In this document: positions 46,451-54,975 of the stretch, in pieces
Numbering within the stretch: position 1 is the first letter of the stretch
How the letters are laid out: each line of letters begins with the position of its first letter
Source: Actinomyces slackii
Lineage (GTDB): Bacteria > Actinomycetota > Actinomycetes > Actinomycetales > Actinomycetaceae
NCBI RefSeq assembly: GCF_900637295.1
Contig: NZ_LR134363.1
Span: 1,674,001-1,738,000, forward strand
DNA length: 64,000 bases
Reading direction: 5' to 3'
The notes under the pieces: model-generated
The model's database searches: none
Seen by the model: the letters and a program-made list of their open reading frames with translations, nothing else
What the model was told of the DNA's origin: nothing
Position numbers and translations under genes: made by a program

Positions 46451-46927
46451 ATGCGCATCCACCTCGCCTCCGACCACGCCGGTTTCGAGTTCAAGGCGGC
46501 GCTGTCCGCCCATCTCAGCGACTCCGGGCACGAGGTCGTCGACCACGGCGCTTTCGCCTATGACCCGGATGATGACTATCCCGCTTTCTGCCTGGCGTGC
46601 GGGGAGGCGGTGGTGGCCGATGCCGGCAGCCTGGGCGTGGTGCTGGGCGGCAGCGGCAATGGCGAGCAGATCGCCGCCAATAAGGTCGACGGCGTGCGCG
46701 CGGCCCTGGCCTGGTCGGTGGAGACCGCCCAACTGGCCCGCCAGCACAACAACGCCAATATCGTGGCCCTGGGAGGGCGCATGCACTCCCTGGCCCAGGG
46801 CCTGGAGATCATCGATGCCTTCATCGCCGAGCCCTTCAGCGGCGATGAGCGGCATGTCAGGCGCATCGCCCAGCTCGTCGACTACGAGTTGCGCGTCCAT
46901 GAGGGCCAGCCGGGCACTCTGGGCTGA
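46451..46927 (+). CDS. rpiB: Ribose-5-phosphate isomerase B
   Basis: A 158-residue RpiB/LacAB-type isomerase interconverting ribose-5-phosphate and ribulose-5-phosphate in the pentose phosphate pathway. It shows MRIHLASDHAGFEFKAAL, VVDHGAFAYDPDDDYP, LGVVLGGSGNGEQIAANKVDGVRAALAW and ARQHNNANIVALGGR. The catalytic Cys of the E. coli enzyme is absent; the Glu in GNGEQ takes the base role, as in Mycobacterium tuberculosis RpiB. It lies 12 bp before the glycosylase gene and is probably co-transcribed. Confidence 0.94.
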   Translation: MRIHLASDHAGFEFKAALSAHLSDSGHEVVDHGAFAYDPDDDYPAFCLACGEAVVADAGSLGVVLGGSGNGEQIAANKVDGVRAALAWSVETAQLARQHNNANIVALGGRMHSLAQGLEIIDAFIAEPFSGDERHVRRIAQLVDYELRVHEGQPGTLG

Positions 46928-46939
46928 GAGGCGCGCGCC

Positions 46940-47929
46940 GTGCCCGAGGGCCACACGATCCACCGCCTGGCGGCCGCCCTTGGCGAGCTCTACGGCGGAC
47001 AGCGCCTGCGCGCCTCCTCGCCCCAGGGGCGCTTCAGCGCCGGCGCGCAGCGCGTGGACGGCCAGGTGCTCCTTGGCGCTCAGGCCCACGGCAAGCACCT
47101 CTTCCTCCCCTTCGGCCCCGAGGCGGGGATGCCGCTGGAGGAGGAGGCCGTCACCTGGTTGCGCATCCACCTGGGCCTGTACGGCTCATGGACCTTCGAC
47201 GGCGATCGGGAGTTCACCGCGCCCCACGCCATCGGGGCACCGCGGCGCCGGGTGGGGGAGCGCGGCGAGCATGCCCTGAGCGGTGGGGGAGGGTCAGCGC
47301 TCGCCGGGCTGAGCGGCGGGCAGGACCACGATGGGCGCCCGACGGCTCCGGCTCCCGATGACTGGCAGCCTCCTGACCCGCGCGGCGCGGTGCGCCTGCG
47401 CCTCCAGGGTGAGCATGGGGTGGCGGATCTGACCGGGCCGGCCGCATGCGAGGTGCTGGATGGGCGGGGCGTGGCTGCGGTGCGCCGTCGTCTGGGCCCC
47501 GACCCGCTGCGAGCCGACGGCGATCCACAGGTCTTCGTGGAGGCGGCCCGCTCCCGGCGGCGCGCCATCGCCGAGCTGCTCATGGACCAGGCCGTCATCG
47601 CCGGGGCCGGTAACATCTTCCGCGCCGAGGTCCTCTTCCGCGTGGGCGTGGCGCCGCTGCGCCCGGGCAACCGGATCTCGCAGGCGCGCCTGCGGGCCAT
47701 CTGGGAGGACCTGGTCCCACTGATGGACTACGGCGTGGCCACGGGCTTCATCACCACCGTTGATCCTCGTGACGTCCCCGACCAGCCGGTCCCGGGAGAC
47801 CAGGAGGCGCGGCGCTGGTACGTCTACCACCGCACCGGGCGGCCATGCCTGCGCTGCGGGACCGCGGTGCGAGAGCAGGACCTGGCCGGGCGCAGGCTCT
47901 TCTGGTGCCCGGCCTGCCAGGCGCACTGA
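46940..47929 (+). CDS. Fpg/Nei family DNA glycosylase (endonuclease VIII type)
   Basis: A 329-residue base-excision repair glycosylase/AP lyase. The start GTG gives M-PEGHTIHRLA, where Pro2 (after Met removal, Pro1) and Glu are catalytic. The helix-two-turn-helix follows in ELLMDQAVIAGAGNIFRAEVLF, and the C-terminal zinc finger has four Cys (CLRCGTAV and FWCPACQ). A Gly/Ser/Ala-rich insertion (HALSGGGGSALAGLSGG), residues ~112-145, is absent from typical Nei. PEGHT rather than PEGPE points to the Nei side of the family. It follows rpiB and is convergent with cysE. Confidence 0.9.
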   Translation: MPEGHTIHRLAAALGELYGGQRLRASSPQGRFSAGAQRVDGQVLLGAQAHGKHLFLPFGPEAGMPLEEEAVTWLRIHLGLYGSWTFDGDREFTAPHAIGAPRRRVGERGEHALSGGGGSALAGLSGGQDHDGRPTAPAPDDWQPPDPRGAVRLRLQGEHGVADLTGPAACEVLDGRGVAAVRRRLGPDPLRADGDPQVFVEAARSRRRAIAELLMDQAVIAGAGNIFRAEVLFRVGVAPLRPGNRISQARLRAIWEDLVPLMDYGVATGFITTVDPRDVPDQPVPGDQEARRWYVYHRTGRPCLRCGTAVREQDLAGRRLFWCPACQAH

Positions 47930-47976
47930 CATCTTCTGCGATGCCCTCCGCCCTGGTGACGCGGGCCGGGGGAGCC

Positions 47977-48552
47977 TCAGATGTAGATGGTGGGGTCGAG
48001 CATGAGCTCGGGATCCGTGCGCGGGTCACGGGCCCGGCTGGGCACGCCCACGGCCACATGCCCCTGGGGCAGGTTCTTGACCAGGACCGCGTTGGCGCCG
48101 ATCTTCGCCCCGTCCTCGACCGTGACGGGCCCCAGGACCTTGGCCCCGGCGCCGATCTGCACATCGGAGCCGATGGTGGGGTGGCGCTTGCCGGGGTTCA
48201 TGGAGACTCCGCCCAGGGTGACGCCGTGGAACATGAGGACGTCATCGCCGACCTCGGCCGTCTCGCCGATGACCACGCCCATGCCGTGGTCGATGAAGAA
48301 GCGCTGGCCGATCTTGGCGGCTGGATGGATCTCGATGCCGGTGGCGCTGCGGGCGATCTGGGCCAGGGCTCGCGCGGCGAAGCGGTGGCCGCGATGCCAG
48401 AGCTTGTGCGCGGCGCGGTGGGCCCACAGCGCGTGGACGCCGGGGTAGAGCAGCGCGACCTCCGCGCTGGAGCGCGCCGCGGGGTCGCGCCGGCGGGCGG
48501 TGGCCAGGTCCTCGCGGGCCTGGTCGAACAGGGAGCGCTTGGGGTCATGCAT
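47977..48552 (-). CDS. cysE: Serine O-acetyltransferase
   Basis: A 191-residue enzyme making O-acetylserine from serine and acetyl-CoA, first step of cysteine synthesis. The left-handed beta-helix carries [30 protein letters not shown], with catalytic His and Asp in DHG, then [11 protein letters not shown] and [27 protein letters not shown]. It is the short form common in Actinobacteria and Gram-positives, lacking part of the N-terminal helical domain. It lies downstream of cysK on the same strand with a hairpin between, so it is probably partly co-transcribed. Confidence 0.94.
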   Translation of the reverse strand: MHDPKRSLFDQAREDLATARRRDPAARSSAEVALLYPGVHALWAHRAAHKLWHRGHRFAARALAQIARSATGIEIHPAAKIGQRFFIDHGMGVVIGETAEVGDDVLMFHGVTLGGVSMNPGKRHPTIGSDVQIGAGAKVLGPVTVEDGAKIGANAVLVKNLPQGHVAVGVPSRARDPRTDPELMLDPTIYI

Positions 48553-48624
48553 GGTGTTTCCTCATCAGTGGGATGACAGTGGAGGCGGCCCGGCGGCGGT
48601 GGGTCGGGCTCCTGAGGGGGAGCG

Positions 48625-48659
48625 GACGGCGGCGCCCCGGGATGCGGGGCGCCGCCGTC
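48625..48659 (-). terminator. Strong hairpin between cysK and cysE
   Basis: Perfect 14-bp arms 48625-48638 and 48646-48659, without a U-tract. It lies 39 bp after the cysK stop and may reduce read-through into cysE. Confidence 0.55.
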
Positions 48660-48697
48660 GCGCTGCGGCGGGCATGCCTCCGCGCCGCCCCCGTGAC

Positions 48698-49627
48698 TCA
48701 GTTGAGCAGGTCCTGGAACAGGACCGTGGACAGGTAGCGCTCACCGGTGTCGGGCAGGACCGTGACGATGGTCTTGCCGGCGAACTCGGGGCGCTGGGCC
48801 ACCTGCACGGCGGCGGCCAGGGCGGCGCCCGAGGAGATGCCCACGAGCAGGCCCTCCTCGGCGGCGGCGCGGCGGGCGTAGGCGATGGCCTGCTCGGACT
48901 CGACGTGGAGCAGCTCGTCCCAGATGCCCTGGTCCAGGACGTCGGGCACGATGTTGGGGCCCATGCCCTGGATCTTGTGGGGCGACCAGGAGCCCTCGCT
49001 CAGCAGCGGGGACTCGGCGGGCTCGACACCGAAGACCTTGACCTCGGGCTTCTCGGCGCGCAGGACCTGCCCCACACCGGTCAGGGTGCCGCCGGTGCCG
49101 ATGCCGGAGACGAAGGCGTCGAACTCGCCGTCGGTCTGCTCCAGGATCTCGCGTGCCGTGGTCTCACGGTGGACCTTGGGGTTGGCGGGGTTGGAGAACT
49201 GGGAGGCCAGGATGGAGTTGGGGGTGGCTGCCTGGATCTCCTCGGCGCGCTTGACGGCGCCGGCAACGCCGCCCTCGGTGGTCAGGACCAGCTCGGCGCC
49301 GAAGGCGCGCATGATGGCGCGGCGCTCCTTGGAGAAGGTCTCGGGCATGGTGATGACCACCTTGTAGCCCAGCGCGGCGCCCACCATGGCCAGGCCCACG
49401 CCGGTGTTGCCCGAGGTGGCCTCGATGATGGTGCCCCCGGGCTTGAGCTCACCGGACTCCTCGGCGGCCCGCACGATGGACAGGGCGATGCGGTCCTTGA
49501 CGCTGGATGCGGGCTCGAAGGCCTCGACCTTGGCCAGGATGGTGGCCGGGGCGCCGTCGGAGACGCGGTTGATGCGGACCAAGGGGGTGTTGCCGACGAG
49601 GCCGGTGACGTCGTTCGCGTAGGCCAT
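48698..49627 (-). CDS. cysK: Cysteine synthase A (O-acetylserine sulfhydrylase)
   Basis: A 309-residue PLP enzyme forming cysteine from O-acetylserine and sulfide. NTPLVRINRV at the start, the PLP lysine in EAFEPASSVKDRIAL, the substrate loop ATSGNTGVGLAMVGAAL and the PLP phosphate loop GIGTGGTLTGVGQVL are all present; GISSGAALAAAVQ follows. AAGGA lies before the ATG at 49627. The long leader upstream encodes a Cys-rich peptide (49792-49860), which suggests cysteine-responsive attenuation. With cysE it makes a complete serine-to-cysteine route. Confidence 0.95.
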   Translation of the reverse strand: MAYANDVTGLVGNTPLVRINRVSDGAPATILAKVEAFEPASSVKDRIALSIVRAAEESGELKPGGTIIEATSGNTGVGLAMVGAALGYKVVITMPETFSKERRAIMRAFGAELVLTTEGGVAGAVKRAEEIQAATPNSILASQFSNPANPKVHRETTAREILEQTDGEFDAFVSGIGTGGTLTGVGQVLRAEKPEVKVFGVEPAESPLLSEGSWSPHKIQGMGPNIVPDVLDQGIWDELLHVESEQAIAYARRAAAEEGLLVGISSGAALAAAVQVAQRPEFAGKTIVTVLPDTGERYLSTVLFQDLLN

Positions 49628-49791
49628 GGTGATTCCTTTGCTTGTGTGCGGTCGGCGGGGCCCGCGGGCGCAGGCCGCCGGTGCTCATGCCTGAGCGGTT
49701 CGTGAGGGATGCGGTTCGCGGCCGCTGGGGTCGAGGGCGGGAAGCCTGCTCGCAGAGCGCCGGGCATGCGCGCTGCGACGCGCGCACAGAG

Positions 49792-49860
49792 TCAGGGCCT
49801 GGCGCCCTGGAGACACCGACAGCAGAAGGGGGACATCGCACGCATGACGGGCATCGTCAT
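49792..49860 (-). CDS. Cys-rich leader peptide upstream of cysK
   Basis: A 22-codon frame starting at ATG 49860 (GTG 49863 is an alternative), with AGGAGG eight bases upstream, reads MTMPVMRAMSPFCCRCLQGA then RP and stops. Three Cys in four codons (CCRC) make it sensitive to charged Cys-tRNA, like the Cys-rich leader frames reported as attenuators in mycobacteria. A 7-bp stem (TGCGCGC/GCGCGCA) follows about 10 bases after the stop. Its position 165 bp before cysK fits attenuation. Translation is unproven. Confidence 0.6.
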   Translation of the reverse strand: MTMPVMRAMSPFCCRCLQGARP

Positions 49861-50105
49861 CACGGGGTCCTCCTCTCCTGCGCCGCTGCTCATCGTCAGC
49901 GGCTCATCGTCCTGGTGTCGAGCCTGGTCATCAACTGGGCCTGAGATGCCGCGGCCGACGACCTGGCGGCAGATTACCCGCCGCCAGGCCGAATGACGAC
50001 CGTGGATCGATGTGATCTGGGGACATGTTCGCGGTGGGCATGATCCGGCGCCCTAATCCCGGGCTGATGCGCGCACCGTCGCCCCATCGCGTCGGCGCTC
50101 AGGGA

Positions 50106-50804
50106 TCAGGAGTCAACAGGGGTCTCGATGATGCGGCTGCCCGCGGGCTCGGGGACCGCCAGCCCCTGGGAGTGGGCCGCCAGGAGCTCGGCCAGAGCGC
50201 CGTCGTCGGCCGAATCCGTGGACAGGGCCAGGATGGCGTGGGTGGGGCCCCAGATCGTCTCGACCACCTCCAGCCCTCCCCGGGGGCCGGTGGCCCTGAG
50301 CTCGGCCTCCAGGCGCCCGGCCTGGGCCACGGGCACGCGCACATCCCACATGTGACGCGTGACCAGGCGCACCCGGGAGGCGGCGGACAGCGCCCGGCAG
50401 GCCGCCTCGGAGTAGGCGCGCACCAGTCCGCCGGTGCCCAGGAGCGTCCCGCCGAAGTACCGGGTCACGACCACGACGGTGTTGACCAGCCCGCTTGCCC
50501 GCAGAGCCTCCAGCATCGGCTGCCCGGCAGTCCCGGAGGGCTCGCCGTCGTCATTGGAGCGCTCCACCGGCTGCATGCCCGGGGGAGCCAGGATGAAGGC
50601 GGAGCAGTGGTGGCGGGCGTCGGGATGCGCGGCCCGCGCCTGGGCGATGAAGGCTCGCGCCTCCTCCTGGGAGTCCGCACGGGCGGCGCGCCCCAGGAAG
50701 TGGGAGCGCTTGACCTCCAGGTCGATGACCGGCTGCTCGCCCCGGGATGCGGTGGTCAGGGCCGGGGGCGTCGGTGCGGCCTGGGAGTCGCGGGGCTCGG
50801 TCAT
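50106..50804 (-). CDS. YigZ/IMPACT family protein
   Basis: A 232-residue protein of the UPF0029/IMPACT family. VKRSHFLGRAARADSQEEARAFI, the block HHCSAFIL with NDDGEPSGTAGQPML, VNTVVVVTRYFGGTLLGTGGLVRAYSEAA are the diagnostic motifs; the C-terminal DUF1949-like ferredoxin fold covers ~140-220. Function in bacteria is uncertain; eukaryotic relatives modulate translation under stress. ATG at 50804 with AGGA five to eight bases upstream; an in-frame ATG lies at 50882. Divergent from rpmF. Confidence 0.9.
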   Translation of the reverse strand: MTEPRDSQAAPTPPALTTASRGEQPVIDLEVKRSHFLGRAARADSQEEARAFIAQARAAHPDARHHCSAFILAPPGMQPVERSNDDGEPSGTAGQPMLEALRASGLVNTVVVVTRYFGGTLLGTGGLVRAYSEAACRALSAASRVRLVTRHMWDVRVPVAQAGRLEAELRATGPRGGLEVVETIWGPTHAILALSTDSADDGALAELLAAHSQGLAVPEPAGSRIIETPVDS

Positions 50805-50996
50805 GTGGGAATCCTGGCACGGGGCAGCGCGTGGAGGACCTCCGTGGGCGCGGGATGCGGGGCCCGACGGGATCGATGTCACATGCTCGGCCGGGAGTGC
50901 GGACTGGCAGTGATCGGCGAGAAGTCGTTAGGGTGTCCCTCGGTCCAGTTTGACGTGGGATCTAATGATCCCGGATGAAACGAGAGGAGCGGGCTC

Positions 50997-51161
50997 ATGG
51001 CAGTCCCCAAGCGGAAGATGTCCCGCAGCAACACCCGCAACCGCCGCTCGCAGTGGAAGGCTCAGCTCACCGAGCTCAACACCGTGCGCATCGCTGGTCG
51101 TGAGGTCACTGTGCCCCGCCGCCTCGTGCGCGCCTACAAGGAAGGCCTCATCGAGCGCTGA
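50997..51161 (+). CDS. rpmF: 50S ribosomal protein L32, cysteine-free form
   Basis: A 54-residue ribosomal protein: [20 protein letters not shown] at the start, ending [14 protein letters not shown]. It has none of the Cys pairs that bind zinc in the C+ form, so this is the zinc-independent L32, often induced under zinc limitation when a C+ copy is also present. GAGGAG stands seven bases before the ATG. Two tRNA genes follow. Confidence 0.93.
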   Translation: MAVPKRKMSRSNTRNRRSQWKAQLTELNTVRIAGREVTVPRRLVRAYKEGLIER

Positions 51162-51195
51162 GGCCGGTCGGGAGGGCTGGCGCTCCTCCGTCCAC

Positions 51196-51269
51196 GCGGG
51201 TGTAGCTCAATGGTAGAGCCTCTGCCTTCCAAGCAGATTGCGCGGGTTCGATTCCCGTCACCCGCTCCA
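51196..51269 (+). tRNA. tRNA-Gly (anticodon TCC)
   Basis: Acceptor stem GCGGGTG/CACCCGC, D arm GCTC...GAGC, anticodon stem TCTGC/GCAGA with loop CTTCCAA (anticodon TCC), T arm with GGTTCGATTCC, discriminator U and an encoded CCA. Confidence 0.95.
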
Positions 51270-51276
51270 CGAGTCC

Positions 51277-51305
51277 ATTGGGGTCGCCGTCGAGGTGGCC
51301 CCAAT
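51277..51305 (+). other. Hairpin between the two tRNA genes
   Basis: Perfect 7-bp arms ATTGGGG (51277-51283) and CCCCAAT (51299-51305). Probably a processing or pausing structure between tRNA-Gly and tRNA-Pro. Confidence 0.35.
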
Positions 51306-51314
51306 CGGCTCTTA

Positions 51315-51388
51315 CGGGCTGTGGCGCAGTTTGGTAGCGCACCTGCTTTGGGAGCAGGGGGCCGCGGGTTCAAATCCCGCCAGCCCGA
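51315..51388 (+). tRNA. tRNA-Pro (anticodon TGG)
   Basis: Acceptor stem CGGGCTG/CAGCCCG, D arm GCGC...GCGC, anticodon stem CCTGC/GCAGG with loop TTTGGGA (anticodon TGG), T arm GGGTTCAAATCCC, discriminator A. CCA is not encoded. Confidence 0.95.
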
Positions 51389-51560
51389 CGGGAGGCCGTG
51401 ACATGAAGCCGATGCGCGGCGCCTGAGACGCCCATCTGGTGCGCATCCGGGAGCAGGAGAGGACCGACTTCTGCCGTCATGATCGCGGTATTGAGGGCAG
51501 CGTGCCGGGCTGAGGAGCGAGCCTGAGGATCTCGCCTGTGGCCAGCCTCATTGAGGGCTT

Positions 51561-51590
51561 GTCGCTCCAGTCGGCCCGTTGCCCTAAGAT
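51561..51590 (+). promoter_or_regulatory. tig: Candidate promoter of the trigger factor gene
   Basis: TTGAGG (51561-51566), an 18-base spacer and TAAGAT (51585-51590) resemble a housekeeping promoter, leaving about 85 bp of leader. Otherwise the 290 bp between tRNA-Pro and tig show no gene. Confidence 0.35.
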
Positions 51591-51680
51591 GACACGGATT
51601 GACGCCGAGCAACGGGCGTCCGCCGTGAACTCGGCGCAGACAATGACTCAAGACGACTCAAGACCCTGGGAGCAGCCCCC

Positions 51681-53099
51681 GTGAAGACCACTGTCGAGAA
51701 TCTCGACCCCAGCCGCATCAAGCTGACCGTGGAGGTCCCCTACGAGGAGCTCCAGACCAGTATCGAGGCCGCATACAAGCAGATCGGCTCCCAGATCCAG
51801 GTTCCGGGCTTCCGTCCCGGCCACGTCCCCAACCGGGTCATCGACCAGCGGGTGGGGCGGGCCACCGTCATCCAGGAGGCCGTCAACGACCGTCTGCCCG
51901 AGCTCTACCGCGAGGCCCTGGTCGAGGCGGACCGCGCCCCCATGCTCCAGCCCGAGGTTGAGATCACCGAGCTGCCCAACGTCACGGGCCCCCAGGGCGG
52001 TCAGCTCGGCTTCACCGCCGAGGTCACCGTCCGCCCGGCCATCGAGCTGCCGGACCTGGAGGGCTCGGAGATCACCGTGGACGCGGTGGAGGTCACCGAC
52101 GAGGAGCTGACCGAGGAGCTGGACAGCCTGCGCGCCCGCTTCGGCTCGCTGAAGTCCGTGGGCCGCAAGGCCAAGACCGGTGACTTCGTGACCATCGACC
52201 TGACCGCCGTCATCGACGGCGAGGAGGTGGACTCGGTCTCCGGGGTCTCCTACGAGATCGGCAAGGGCAACATGCTCAAGGGCCTGGACACCGCCCTGCG
52301 CGGCCTGAAGACCGACGAGTCCGCCACCTTCACCACCACCCTGGCCGGTGGCGAGCACGAGGGCGAGGAGGCCGAGGTCACCGTGACCGCCACCGCCGTC
52401 AAGCAGCGCGACCTGCCCGAGGTCGACGACGAGTTCGCCCAGATGGCCTCGGAGTTCGACACGGTCGAGGAGCTGCGCGAGGACCTGGCCAAGCAGGTCA
52501 CCGACCGCAAGATCGGCGAGCAGGCCGTGGCCGCGCGCGATGCCCTGCTTGACAAGCTCCGCACCGAGATCGACTTCGAGGTTCCCCAGGCCGTCGTCGA
52601 CCAGGAGGTCGCCCAGCACCTCCAGGCCGAGGGCAAGGCCGCGGACGACGAGCACGGCAAGGAGATCCGCGAGGAGATCACCAACTCCATCCGTGAGCAG
52701 ATCATCCTCGACGTCCTGGCCGAGCAGACTCAGGTGGGCGTCAGCCAGGACGAGCTGTGGGACTTCCTGTTCCAGACCTCCCAGCAGTACGGCATGGAGC
52801 CCGCCCAGTTCATCCAGGGCGCCCAGCAGGCCGGTCAGATGCAGGCCTTCGTCGCGGAGATCGCCCGCAACAAGTCGCTGGCCATCGCGCTGCGCAAGGT
52901 CACGGTCAAGGACTCCGCCGGCAAGGCCGTGGACCTGAGTGAGTTCATCGGCTCCGATGAGGCAGACGCCGCCTCTGCGGAGGATGCTGAGGCCGACGCC
53001 ATCGCCGAGGATGAGGCTGCCGAGACCGCTGAGACCGTCGAGGTCGCCGAGGTCGAGGACTCCGAGGACGCCGAGGACGCCGAGGACGCCGAGAAGTGA
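51681..53099 (+). CDS. tig: Trigger factor chaperone
   Basis: A 472-residue ribosome-bound chaperone and prolyl isomerase. The ribosome-binding domain has the signature FRPGHVPNRVI, close to the usual GFRxGKxP. The FKBP-like domain is in the middle (AKTGDFVTIDLTAVIDGEEVD to EVTVTATAVKQRDLPEVDDEFA) and the helical C-terminal domain follows. The tail after about residue 430 is very acidic and ends in EDAEDAEDAEDAEK-type repeats, common in actinobacterial trigger factors. GTG start with GGGAG eight bases upstream. A strong terminator follows. Confidence 0.95.
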   Translation: MKTTVENLDPSRIKLTVEVPYEELQTSIEAAYKQIGSQIQVPGFRPGHVPNRVIDQRVGRATVIQEAVNDRLPELYREALVEADRAPMLQPEVEITELPNVTGPQGGQLGFTAEVTVRPAIELPDLEGSEITVDAVEVTDEELTEELDSLRARFGSLKSVGRKAKTGDFVTIDLTAVIDGEEVDSVSGVSYEIGKGNMLKGLDTALRGLKTDESATFTTTLAGGEHEGEEAEVTVTATAVKQRDLPEVDDEFAQMASEFDTVEELREDLAKQVTDRKIGEQAVAARDALLDKLRTEIDFEVPQAVVDQEVAQHLQAEGKAADDEHGKEIREEITNSIREQIILDVLAEQTQVGVSQDELWDFLFQTSQQYGMEPAQFIQGAQQAGQMQAFVAEIARNKSLAIALRKVTVKDSAGKAVDLSEFIGSDEADAASAEDAEADAIAEDEAAETAETVEVAEVEDSEDAEDAEDAEK

Positions 53100-53125
53100 G
53101 CCAAGCGCACTGAGGATCAACCGAG

Positions 53126-53166
53126 GATCAAGGGCCCCGCACCACCGTGGTGCGGGGCCCTTGATC
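53126..53166 (+). terminator. Intrinsic-type terminator after trigger factor
   Basis: Perfect 19-bp arms 53126-53144 and 53148-53166 with a 3-base loop, 27 bp after the tig stop. The stem is long and GC-rich; no long U-tract follows. Confidence 0.75.
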
Positions 53167-53280
53167 GTCCCGCCTGCCGCCTCAGGAGGGCGGCAGGCGT
53201 CCGCGGCCGGCGCCGCTCGCCGGCAGTCCCGCATGAGTCTGACCGCGGTCTTGCGGCGCAGGAGGGTGCGACCTACCATG

Positions 53281-53310
53281 TGACTGATCAGTCATATGAC
53301 TGGCCAGTCA
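53281..53310. promoter_or_regulatory. Tandem 14-bp palindromes, likely TetR operators
   Basis: TGACTGATCAGTCA (53281-53294) and TGACTGGCCAGTCA (53297-53310) are perfect palindromes differing only at the two central bases, with centres 16 bp apart. They lie 23 bp before the TetR start, so the regulator probably represses its own operon by binding as two dimers. Confidence 0.75.
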
Positions 53311-53332
53311 TATCGAATGCACAGGGGTCCGC

Positions 53333-54010
53333 ATGCCCACATCCACCTTCGCCAACCTTCCGGAGCCCAAGCGCCGTCGCATCATCGAGGCCTTGAAGGC
53401 CGAGTTCGCCTCCAGGCCCTACTCCCGCGCCTCGGTGGACCGCATCGCTGCAGCGGCCGGGGTCTCCAAGGGCAGCTTCTACCAGTACTTCCACGACAAG
53501 GAGGACGCCTACACCCACCTCCTGAGCACACTCATGACGCGCCGCATCGGACTGGCACAGGCCTCGGTGCCCACCGAGACCCTCCGCGATGTTCTCACGG
53601 CGCAGGTCCTCGGATCGCGTGCCTTCCAGGCCGAGGATCCGGCCGGCTGGGCCGTGCTGGCGCGCTCCTACGCCGACGATGCGCCCGCCAGTCGCGAGGA
53701 GTGGGCGCTGAGTGACGGCGTCCACCAGTGGGCGCTTGCAGCGATCACCGCCGGTCAGGAATCGGGCGAGCTGCGCGACGACGTCGATCCGGGCACCGCC
53801 GCCTGGATGATCGAGCACCTCCTCATGGGGCTTCCCGAGTTCGTCATGCGGCGCTTCGCGATTGACCCGCAGCGGGCGGCGGTCGACGGCAGCGCCTTCG
53901 ACCAGCCGCGGATCGCCGCCGTCGCTCAGGACATCATCGCCATGATCGTCTCGGCGCTTCACGCCTCCGGGGCGGATGATGATCAAGGGGGGTCGTCATG
54001 CCCGTCATGA
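53333..54010 (+). CDS. TetR family transcriptional regulator
   Basis: A 225-residue repressor. The N-terminal helix-turn-helix is KRRRIIEALKAEFASRPYSRASVDRIAAAAGVSKGSFYQYFHDKEDAY, textbook TetR; the ligand-binding helical domain follows. Immediately upstream are two tandem palindromes expected to be its operators. The gene overlaps the ABC ATPase downstream by 13 bases, making regulator and transporter one operon, so the signal is probably a substrate of that transporter. Confidence 0.9.
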   Translation: MPTSTFANLPEPKRRRIIEALKAEFASRPYSRASVDRIAAAAGVSKGSFYQYFHDKEDAYTHLLSTLMTRRIGLAQASVPTETLRDVLTAQVLGSRAFQAEDPAGWAVLARSYADDAPASREEWALSDGVHQWALAAITAGQESGELRDDVDPGTAAWMIEHLLMGLPEFVMRRFAIDPQRAAVDGSAFDQPRIAAVAQDIIAMIVSALHASGADDDQGGSSCPS

Positions 54011-54975
54011 GCTCTCTGCGCTGCCTGCGAGCCCTGGGGCCCGCCACCGGGAGGGGAGCGGGTGCCGCGCACCGCGGGGGCGCTCGACTCCGGGGAGCCG
54101 GACCGCTCCTGGGGGCGGACCCTGCCATGCCCGCCCTGCTGGTCCGCGACCTGGGCTACTCCTACCGCGGGGCCGGCCGCCGGACCCTGCGGGGCATCGA
54201 TCTGGAGGTGCCCGCCGGCCAGGTCCTGGGCCTGCTCGGTCCCAGCGGGGCCGGCAAGTCGACCCTGCAGCGAGTGCTGATCGGCCTGCTTCCGCGGTAC
54301 ACGGGATCCGCCCGAGTCCTGGGCCGTGAGGTCCTCGACTGGGGGCGCGGCCTCTACGAGAGGATCGGGGTCGGATTCGAGCGCCCCGTCCACCTGGGCC
54401 GCCTCACGCTGCGGGAGAACCTCGTCTACTTCTCCCGCATGTACGCCCGGGCCACGCGCGACCCCGACGAGCTGCTGGCCATGGTCGGTCTCGGGGAGGA
54501 CGCCGAGGCTCCCGCCGCCCACATGAGCAAGGGCATGGGCATCAGGCTCAACCTCGCCCGAGCCCTCCTGCCCGATCCCGAGCTGCTGTTCCTGGACGAG
54601 CCGACCTCCGGACTCGATCCGGCGGCGGTAGCGCGAGTCGAGGCGATCATCGATGATCAGCGCCGCCGCGGGTGCACGGTCGTGGTTACGACGCACGACA
54701 TGACGCTGGCCCAGACGGTCTGCGACCGCGTGGGCTTCGTCGTCGATGGGCGGGTGGTCGAGCTCGGCCGTCCGCAGGCCCTGCGCCGCCGGTACGGTCA
54801 GGCCGAGGTCACTGTCTCCTGGGAGGGCGGGAGTGCGTCCTTCCCCCTGGCGGGCCTGGCCGACGACGAGGCCTTTCATGCCGCTTTGAGGCGGCACGAG
54901 GTGCACTCGATGCACAGCCGTGAGGCCGACCTCGCTGAGGTCTTCCTGGCCGTGACCGGGCGGAGCCTGGGATGA
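53998..54975 (+). CDS. ABC transporter ATPase subunit
   Basis: A 325-residue ATPase. Walker A LGLLGPSGAGKSTLQRVL, Walker B PELLFLDEPTSGLDPAAVARVE and the H-loop VVTTHDMTLA are normal. The signature reads MSKGMGIRLNLARALL in place of LSGGQ, a form common in ABC-2 export ATPases. Start is uncertain: the ATG at 53998 overlaps the TetR gene and adds a 43-residue low-complexity head; an ATG at 54127 (MPALLVRDLGYSY) is where homology begins but has no ribosome binding site. Together with the next two genes it forms an ABC-2 type exporter. Confidence 0.87.
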   Translation: MPVMSSLRCLRALGPATGRGAGAAHRGGARLRGAGPLLGADPAMPALLVRDLGYSYRGAGRRTLRGIDLEVPAGQVLGLLGPSGAGKSTLQRVLIGLLPRYTGSARVLGREVLDWGRGLYERIGVGFERPVHLGRLTLRENLVYFSRMYARATRDPDELLAMVGLGEDAEAPAAHMSKGMGIRLNLARALLPDPELLFLDEPTSGLDPAAVARVEAIIDDQRRRGCTVVVTTHDMTLAQTVCDRVGFVVDGRVVELGRPQALRRRYGQAEVTVSWEGGSASFPLAGLADDEAFHAALRRHEVHSMHSREADLAEVFLAVTGRSLG

